Positions 58,101 through 64,000 of a stretch of DNA of 64,000 nucleotides are shown here, piece by piece. Source of the stretch: Planococcus citri (taxonomy: Eukaryota; Arthropoda; Insecta; Hemiptera; Pseudococcidae); assembly GCF_950023065.1 (NCBI RefSeq), contig NC_088679.1, positions 20,088,001-20,152,000 on the forward strand, written 5' to 3'. A program made the translations under genes and the position numbers. The notes under the pieces are model-generated. The model did not search any database and had not been told where the DNA came from. It saw only the letters and a list, made by a program, of their open reading frames with translations. Position 1 is the stretch's first letter. Each line of letters starts with the position of its first letter.

Positions 58101-61100
58101 TCACTCTCAAAATCGGCTCGAATGTGGATAAACTCGTTAAGCAAGTCGAGTGTAACATACAACTCGATTTTTAGCTGCCCAATCTCATATTCACGCCTTC
58201 TGGAGCAAATTCAAAATTCTGGAGAAATTGAAAAATCGCGCTGGAGGCTCCAGAATAGCGGGAAATTGTGAAATTTGGATTTGAGGGTTAGTTTTGGACA
58301 AAATAAGCGATTCGCGTGAATTTCGAAAATTTCCACACAAGCGGGAAACATTTGATTTTTTTGGATTTTTTAATTCTGAAAAAAGCTGGTCAAAACTTCA
58401 AAAGACCATTTTTGAGGTGTCACTCTCAAAATCGGCTCAAATGTGGATAAACTCGTTAAACAGGTCTAGTGTATTATACAACTCGATTTTTAGCTGCCCA
58501 ACTTCATATTCACGCCTTCTGGAGCAAATTCAAAATTCTGGAGAAATTGAAAAATCGCGCTGGAGGCTCCAGAATGGCTGTAAATGGTAAAATTTGGATT
58601 TGGGTAATTATTATTAGTTATGGGACTTATTTTGACCATTTTTACTGATCAAGTACGTACTTTTAAAAAAAAACATAAATCGCCAAAAACAGTCAATTAT
58701 GAATTTTCAAAAATTCGCCAAAAATCGAAAAATGAACTTGGGCAGTTGAAAATTTGGTTTTGGGAGTTTGAGACTATGCTCTTTCCAAAAATCGCGGTCC
58801 CGTTCAAATCGGAGTGTGACACCTTAAGAGGTTCCCTTGTAAGTAGTCTATTTTTTATATTTTGAATTGATTTCAGGAATTCATAGCTCTTTTCTGAAGC
58901 TTCCCTCAGGTTTGAGAATTTTTTTGTTCATGAAAACAATTTACTTACCAGAATATGCTTTCGCACTAGCACAAGCGAATTTTGAAAAATACCTTAAATT
59001 TGAGAAGCAACAAAACCAACGACTCTTAGTTTAAGGTTGCAGACTTAATCGAAATAAGGAGCAATCGATTTGAGTGAGAGATCGAAAAAAGAATGAAAGC
59101 TGAATTTCAGTTTTTTTCTTGAAGCAAGAATTTTTTAATTTCTGAAAAAAAATTTACTAGATCCCTGGAAAAATTTCAGTAGAAAAATATTTTGAAAAAT
59201 TGGACCTAAACCAATCAAAAAATTTACAAAGACGTGTAATCCGAGCTTGTATAATGTAAGTGCTGAATTTCATTTCGACTTTTTTTATGACAATTTTTCT
59301 CCAGAACTAGAAAAACTGAAATTCTGCTGGAGGTCTTTTTGTATTTTATAATAATTACTTAAGTAGGTATGTACCTTTAAAACTCGAAAAATATTTCGGA
59401 ATGCAGTGATACCAATTTTTTTTGTTATTATTTCCAATTTCAAATTTGAGAAAAATAATCAAAAAACAAATTTTTTTTTTAGTTTTTTAAAATTGCAATC
59501 ACGACCGAAAAATTGGCACTAGTGTATTCCAAAATATTCCCCCACTTTTAGAAATCATATATTATCTTTCGATGTTTTGGCATAATTAAAACGAAATAAT
59601 TTGAGAAGAAAATATTTTCAAAATACGAATCTACTTCGAAATAAGCTCTTCGCTTTTCAATATTGTGAAATAGAACCCCAAAAATGCTCTTGGATTTTGA
59701 TGGAAATTGCTTAGGTCAACGCAGAATCCCAAATATTATCTTTTGAGACCGGGTCATTCTTCGCAAAACAGGTTGGATGAAGACAAGAGCCAAAAAACTA
59801 CGATTTTTTTTTCTCGAAAACTCCCCATTTTTGAGGATTCATGTCTTCAGTTTAGGGGCACCTCCGAAGCTAAAATTCTTTCTGAGAGTTTGAGTGACTT
59901 TGAACTCAAAATGAAAACCTGAGTTTGGTCAAAAGCCTCCTGTAAGGCAATTAAATCAGCCAATAAATAAAATAATAAATCCAAAAGAAAGTCGTGTTTA
60001 GAAACATCAGCCCACTGGAATTTTTAAAAACTCATCACAATCTAAACAACGTTGTGTCCTTGCAACCTGAAACTTCATTTTCACATATCATAATAGGATG
60101 TAGGAACTTAATTTAACGAATCATACCGAATGCTTTAATATATTCTGCTTTTGTCAAGACACACGTGTTGAATTATAAATTTACGATCGATAATTTATAT
60201 AAACCATACGAAATCTCGAAGGTAGCTAGGTAGGTACATATGTACCAACAAATTACCTACACATGTGTGTATATATTCCTGATATGAATACATCTATTAG
60301 GTATACAGCACAAAACGAAAAGTTGAGCCACGATTTCGACTTCGAATCTCGATCCGTTTTGTTTTCTGTTTGTTTGTAATTCTCTCACAAAGAGACACAG
60401 CAAAATAATACTCTCTTGTATCGAATTGAAAAACTTTCAAAATCAGTCGAACTTCGTTATATTGATACAGTCAAAGTCATACAGAAAGTAGCATTTTTTT
60501 TTTCAGTTCGCAATTTTACAATATTGTCATCGCGTTATGCCCAAGCATACAGATATGGCCAATATCCCGCAGCAACCGACTACACCCGATAATTTCGCCA
60601 ACACTACTTTACGACTACTTCAATTATAAGGACTACAAGTTGCTAATAAAGATAATAATCCTCACATTTTTGCTCCTCTAACGTTTATGTCTTCGGTAGA
60701 CGATGCCGCAGAAGTGGAATGGGACATTTGGTGTTTGTTCAGCATACTTTCATCAACACTATAGCTGCAATATCCATACATAATAGTCAGCTGTTTTTTA
60801 TCCTACATTTTTTTTCGGTTTTTTAAAATAAATTTTGAGCCTATTTTTTTCCAACTCCCTTCCTCGGCATTTATATCAACTTAGACAGGTAAAGAAAAAG
60901 AAGTGAGTATTTTCTAAGTGTCGAAAAAACTAACGAAAAAAATAATAATAAAACTAAGCGAGTGGTAATCCATTAAAAAGCTCAGAATGTTGTTTACCAA
61001 CAAACAAGCGACAAACGGAAAATCATCTTTAATATTGCTGTGTGATGAACAAAATCACCAATCATTTCACAAACTTTATAAGCTTTACATTAAAAAAAAA

Positions 61101-62211
61101 TATTAATAATTTTATTTATACGTTTTATGGAGATTTATTCGAATGATGTTTACGTTTTTGTTTTTATTTTATTATGGTTGTTTTAGAGAAATTATAAAAA
61201 AATCCATACGACTAAAGCGAACATTTAGAACATGCAAATAATTATCAATACGTTGTACCTGCCACAGCTGCTGCTTCTACCGCTGGTTGATTCGTTATCA
61301 CAGCTTTTTTCTCGTTCTATGAGTTCTCTAGCTTTTGTCATCGGGGGCGAATGAGGTACCTAAGACGTGTATAGATATTGTTAAAAATGGTGACATTTTT
61401 CACGAGCAAAATAAATAATATTCTAAAGATAAGTTTACTCGAAGAACGTGAAATATTATGGAAACTTTTGCGAGAATCGATTGGATATAAGTATAGGAAA
61501 GAACTATATACAATGGAAACTAAGCTACAGATAGGTACCTACTACGAACGTTTTAGAAACACTTGAATGGACACTTAGGTGTATACAACAGAACACAGTA
61601 AGTATCTACATGGAAATAGAAATAATGATACTCAACCTGTTGCAATTCTTCAAACGTATCGGTTTTGTTTAAACTGAAATGAGACGAAACACTGTCAAAG
61701 GAACTTGTGGTATGAGATGGCCCTTGTGCTGTGTTTGTGACACCAGACATGCTATCGGTGGCGGTAATATATCCATCAGTAGTCGACGTCTCTGACATAT
61801 CGTTCTGATAAGTACGATTAGAATCTGTTCTTGACAGAGCTTTTGAAAAAATATCAAGTCTGATAAATATTTCGCTTCGAGAAAGCCGAAAGGTGCTCGA
61901 GTAATATCTATAAGTATGTGTTTTCTTACAGTGCTGAGCTTCATAAGGCGAAGGATGCTTTTCCGGCATGTTCAAATCGACGCATTCTGGACTCTGTCGT
62001 TTGATCGTATTAATTGCGTACGAGTCGTGTAAACCGATGCTGTAAAATGAGCCATATTGCGTCACGTAGTTGTAATAAATTTCAACAATTGAATAGTTTC
62101 GACCACTTACCGATTCCGATTCGGTAAAAATCCATTCTCTTGTTTCATTTCTTCCTTGAAACGTATCGGATTACGGGACACGTCTTCGATAGGAGGTGGT
62201 AAAATGTGAGC
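48581..62211 (-). CDS. PDZ-PH-PH scaffold protein, 5' partial (19 exons, 934 aa seen)
   Basis: complement(join(48581..48632, 48722..48857, 48934..49120, 49231..49413, 52485..52681, 52792..52998, 53093..53263, 53364..53539, 53932..54146, 54227..54418, 54715..54865, 54949..55094, 55195..55310, 55388..55449, 60666..60764, 61259..61359, 61637..61839, 61930..62039, 62111..62211)). Every junction is GT-AG and phases match, giving one frame of 2805 nt to TAA. Order in the product: a 615-residue low-complexity Ser/Thr-rich region with a short coiled coil, then PDZ (about 616-684), PH1 (about 708-810) and PH2 (about 829-930). PDZ domains bind C-terminal peptides and PH domains bind phosphoinositides or proteins, so a membrane-cortex scaffold or adaptor is the likely role. 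I do not recognise a named orthologue. Most introns are 71-110 bp; two (3.1 and 5.2 kb) carry repeats. The first exons are outside the window. Confidence 0.88.
49231..49413 (-). CDS. PDZ-PH gene, second half of first PH domain
   Basis: 61 codons, phase 0 on both sides: ESIPLGATNMTKY, the strand region NTFLITRKEGKTIYLSPE and the helix VDDYDSWISLI with the canonical Trp. Donor GTAAGT lies inside a (GTAG)n run on the + strand complement; acceptor TTTACAG. Confidence 0.9.
49414..52484 (-). other. 3.1-kb intron inside the PH1 coding region
   Basis: Interrupts the first PH domain. 49414-49980 and 52120-52484 are AT-rich and plain; the middle is the AAACTGGTTT array (49990-52115). Confidence 0.8.
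49990..52115. repeat. AAACTGGTTT / AAACCGGTTT word array with higher-order repeats
   Basis: Over 2.1 kb nearly every 15-25 bp contains GGTTCAAACTGGTTT, AAACCAGTTTGAAG or variants, in both orientations. Exact AACCGGTT occurs at 50004, 50684, 50724, 50786, 52030 and 52061. On top of this there is a block of about 280 bp (TGATATAAAACCTTTCAAAC at about 50170 and 50450) and a larger unit of about 748 bp (ACCCATTTAA-ACAGG at 50961 and 51709, matching for over 200 bp). Confidence 0.9.
52485..52681 (-). CDS. PDZ-PH gene, linker and first half of PH1
   Basis: Encodes DSLDLEVARTKDIL, a Ser-rich stretch, then CLKRGYMWRQ and SSWMLRFFRLKEDHCLYSYK, the first strands of a PH domain. Acceptor GAATAG, donor GTAAGT. 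Confidence 0.9.
52792..52998 (-). CDS. PDZ-PH gene, PDZ domain exon
   Basis: One exon holds nearly the whole PDZ domain: NVRHVVVCRDSAEYGFRIRG (EYGF is the carboxylate-binding GLGF-type loop), VIVSVVESASPAAYSGLQVG and DVILCINNYNVLNASHSDVL. The His starting helix B (SHSDV) would suggest class I ligands (Ser/Thr-X-hydrophobic), by inference. Confidence 0.92.
53093..54146 (-). CDS. PDZ-PH gene, exons before the PDZ domain
   Basis: Exons 53932-54146, 53364-53539 and 53093-53263. Readable stretches: MSPQIEDIVQPPAGF, a Lys/Arg/Glu-rich segment (KKQEKRYRSEERYFP), an acidic aromatic patch (DDEDWFGIYAESFL) and a helix-prone segment ending YLASNSFK into the PDZ. No known domain recognised. The intron 53540-53931 (392 bp) is AT-rich with a run of 25 A. 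Confidence 0.85.
54227..55449 (-). CDS. PDZ-PH gene, Ser-rich and coiled-coil exons
   Basis: Exons 55388-55449, 55195-55310, 54949-55094, 54715-54865 and 54227-54418. The first reads SEKIARMNEKIEEKNQK, a short coiled coil. The rest is Ser/Thr/Arg-rich (TESSDDTSDECSCGRTRRTS, then EMLRRRSIPAKSPSSS, SHHHTRD), probably disordered and phosphorylated. Introns are 77-100 bp except 54419-54714 (296 bp, A/T-only low complexity). Confidence 0.85.
55450..60665 (-). other. 5.2-kb intron of the PDZ-PH gene
   Basis: Contains the foldback element at 57466-58840. 55500-57460 and 58860-60660 show only AT-rich sequence with poly-A/T and a G run at about 56690; no exon fits the reading frame or a known family. 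Confidence 0.7.
57466..58840. mobile_element. Foldback repeat with CTGGAGGCTCCAG arms
   Basis: The left arm (57466-57995) and right arm (58310-58840) are inverted copies bounded by ACAAGGGAACCTCTT and its complement. A further partial copy (58075-58290) lies in the middle in the same direction as the right arm. Shared landmarks: GAGGTGTCA(C)ACTC, AAATCGAGTTGT, CACGCCTTCTGGAGCAAATT and the dyad CTGGAG-G-CTCCAG. Fragments of this family recur at about 21840, 23290, 35900 and 41770. No transposase. Confidence 0.85.
60666..62211 (-). CDS. PDZ-PH gene, most upstream exons in the window
   Basis: Exons 62111-62211, 61930-62039, 61637-61839, 61259-61359 and 60666-60764. They encode ILPPPIEDVSRNPIRFKEEM, IGLHDSYAINTIKRQSPECV, a Ser/Thr-rich stretch (SETSTTDGYITATDSM), TFEELQQ, MTKARELIEREKS and an SSSCGS-rich segment. 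62111-62211 begins in phase 0 after TTTCAG, so earlier exons must exist outside the window. The gap 61840-61929 is called an intron (GTAAGA...AAAAG) but is 90 nt and free of in-frame stops. Introns 60765-61258 and 61360-61636 hold no other feature. Confidence 0.8.
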
Positions 62212-63060
62212 CTGAAATAATACCGGTGCGAGGATTAGAATCAAATATTGAAATTTCAAGTGTCTCTCAGAGAGAATTTTTAGCGAAATGACCCTCAAAT
62301 GGGATAGGTATAGGTACTCCTTAGTCCCTACATGAGAAAAACTTTCAAAAATTTTATTTTTTGACTAGGTAATTTAAAAAATGAAACTGATTTGGGAGAA
62401 CAATGGTGAAAAATTGATCGCAGATGCTGATTCGAATTTAGAGCTAAAAATTAGGGAAAAAAGAAATGAAAAGTTGTTCATTTTGAAACCTTTTGCGATT
62501 AATCAACTTACTAATAAAATTAGACCCCTTGTCAATATTTTTTCTTATTCCTATCGTCGTGTCAAAACTCAAGCTTTGGGGTTCTTCGATATTCCAAATC
62601 CATTTCCCAAATCACAGTTCACCATGAGTTCAACCCTTTCTCAGAATTTGCTCATTTTTGACAATTCTAAGCTTTTAAAACAAGGGCAAAAAATTGATGG
62701 CAGATTAGAAATCAGCAACTCGAATTCAGCTCGAAAACGTAACATAATATCTTAAGCCAGTTTTTATCAATGACCACCACCCCCTGAGTTTGATTAAATA
62801 TACCTTTCAAACAATGTTTGCAGAAATATTTTTCCAAAAAAATTCACAAAAATTTTAAATATCAAAGCTAAAAAAAATTAAATACCTAAGTAGGTAAGTA
62901 CTTATCTAAAATTTGAAATTCATTCATCGCAATTCTCCGTCTGTTTGAGTTTATATGTAATTTAATAATGACGTCATAAATTGCATTCTTACCTTTTACA
63001 GTCTTTTTTGAAAGATTAAACTTCCTGCTTGAAAGTATCAAAATATTCCAGAATTTATTC
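62212..63060 (-). other. Upstream intron of the PDZ-PH gene, plain part
   Basis: AT-rich. The 124-codon + strand open frame at 62381-62755 has no recognisable family or splice context and lies within this presumed intron; left uncalled. Confidence 0.5.
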
Positions 63061-63063
63061 AGA

Positions 63064-64000
63064 TGGCCATAAGTGGACAGACAGACAGCAGGACGACTAT
63101 ATGGGATGCCAAGCTGACGGGTCAATGACCTTGAGATGCCAGACAGGTGGACAGGCGGCATTGGGAAGTTGGCCAAACGGGTGAATGACCTTAAGAAGCC
63201 AGTCAGGCAGACGGGTCAATGATCTCAAGGAGCTAGACAGGCAGGCAGACAACTTTGGGAAGCCAGACAGACTTGTCAATGTACTTTAGAAGCCAGACAG
63301 GCTGACGGACGACCTTGGGAAGCCAGAATAAGGACTGGTCAATGACCTTTAGAAACCAGACAAGCAAGCAGACGATCTAGGGAAGCTGGAAAGACGAGTC
63401 AATGATCTCAAGAAGACAGACAGGCGATCTTGGGAAGCTAGACAGATAAGTCAATGACCTTAAGAAGCCAGAATAAGGACTGGTCAATGACCTTTAGAAG
63501 CCAGACAAGCAAGCCGACGATCTAGGGAAGCTGGAAAGAGGGGTCAATGCCCTCAAAAAGACAGACAGATGATCTTGGGAAGGCAGCGACAGATGAGTCA
63601 ATGACCTTTAGAAGTCAGACAAGCAAGCAGACGATCTAGGGAAGCTGGAAAGTCGGGTCAATGACCTCAAAAAGACAGCCAGACAGACGATCTTGAGAAG
63701 CCAGACAGATGAGTCAATGACCTTAAGAAGCCAGAATAAGGACTGGTCAATGACCTTTAGAAGCCAGACAAGCAAGCAGACAATCCAGGGAAGCTGGAAA
63801 GACGGGTCAATGACCTCAAGAAGACAGACAGACGATCTTGGGAAGCCAGATAGATGAGTCAATGACCTTTAGAAGCCAGGCAAGCAAGCAGACGATCTAG
63901 GGAAGCTGGAAAGTCGGGTCAATAACCTCAAGAAGGCAGACAGAAGATCTTGAGAAGCCAGACAGATGAGTCAATGACCTTAAGAAGCCAGAATAAGGAC
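63064..64000 (-). repeat. GGTCAATGACC satellite array (runs off the window)
   Basis: Reverse-complement family of the array at 26.4-27.5 kb. Words: GGTCAATGACCTTNAGAAGC, CAGACAGAC, GATCTTGGGAAGC, GAATAAGGAC. A higher-order unit is marked by GAATAAGGAC at about 63326, 63471, 63734 and 63991 (spacings 145, 263, 257). Exact GGTCA-A-TGACC dyads at 63120, 63337, 63482, 63656, 63745 and 63805, plus many single-mismatch versions. Confidence 0.9.

Noticed and set aside
58071..58590. Pair of similar + strand open frames
   Set aside because: They fall in the repeated arms of the foldback element; similarity is due to the repeat, not to paralogous genes.
62381..62755. 124-codon + strand open frame
   Set aside because: No recognisable domain, sits in the presumed upstream intron of the - strand gene, and no splice or regulatory context supports it.

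Overview
The window looks like AT-rich, repeat-laden animal DNA, most likely from an insect. Genes are split by GT-AG introns, homopolymer runs and TACCTACC-type simple repeats are everywhere, and there is no operon structure. A sap-feeding hemipteran such as a scale insect or mealybug would fit, but that is an impression from base texture and cannot be proven here. I can support three protein-coding genes; everything else is intron, intergenic DNA, transposon debris and satellite-like arrays.

Left and centre (about 5.7-48.1 kb): a tandem duplication of an AIG1/ADTRP-family membrane hydrolase gene on the + strand. Each copy has five coding exons with identical intron phases. Copy 1 (8015-38533, 239 aa) is spread over 30 kb; copy 2 (40033-47715, 240 aa) covers under 8 kb. 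The size difference is intronic: copy 1 introns hold a 5'-truncated RTE-like retrotransposon carrying a nested inverted-repeat element, a probable solo LTR, several word-repeat arrays and a GGTCATTGACC satellite. Copy 2 introns hold a large foldback element and a dead mariner-type transposon. Both copies keep the family Thr (LTFW) and His (NHxxHT) residues and end in KKIR, a dilysine ER-retrieval signal. Their 5' leaders share a conserved block and an identical seven-codon upstream ORF.

Right (48.6-62.2 kb and beyond): a convergent - strand gene, assembled here from 19 exons that stay in frame for 934 codons plus a stop. It encodes a long Ser-rich region, a PDZ domain and two PH domains; its 5' end lies beyond the window. 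Its introns carry a second foldback element (57.5-58.8 kb) and a 2.1-kb array of AAACTGGTTT/AAACCGGTTT words with higher-order periodicity (50.0-52.1 kb). The window ends inside a second array of the GGTCAATGACC satellite (63.06-64.0 kb).

The most unusual theme is that several unrelated intronic arrays are built from short perfect dyads with variable linkers: GGTCA-N-TGACC (the IR-1 ecdysone-receptor consensus), AAACCGGTTT (Grainyhead-like), and GGTGA-N5-TCACC. Whether they bind proteins, or only reflect how such arrays arise, cannot be settled from sequence alone.
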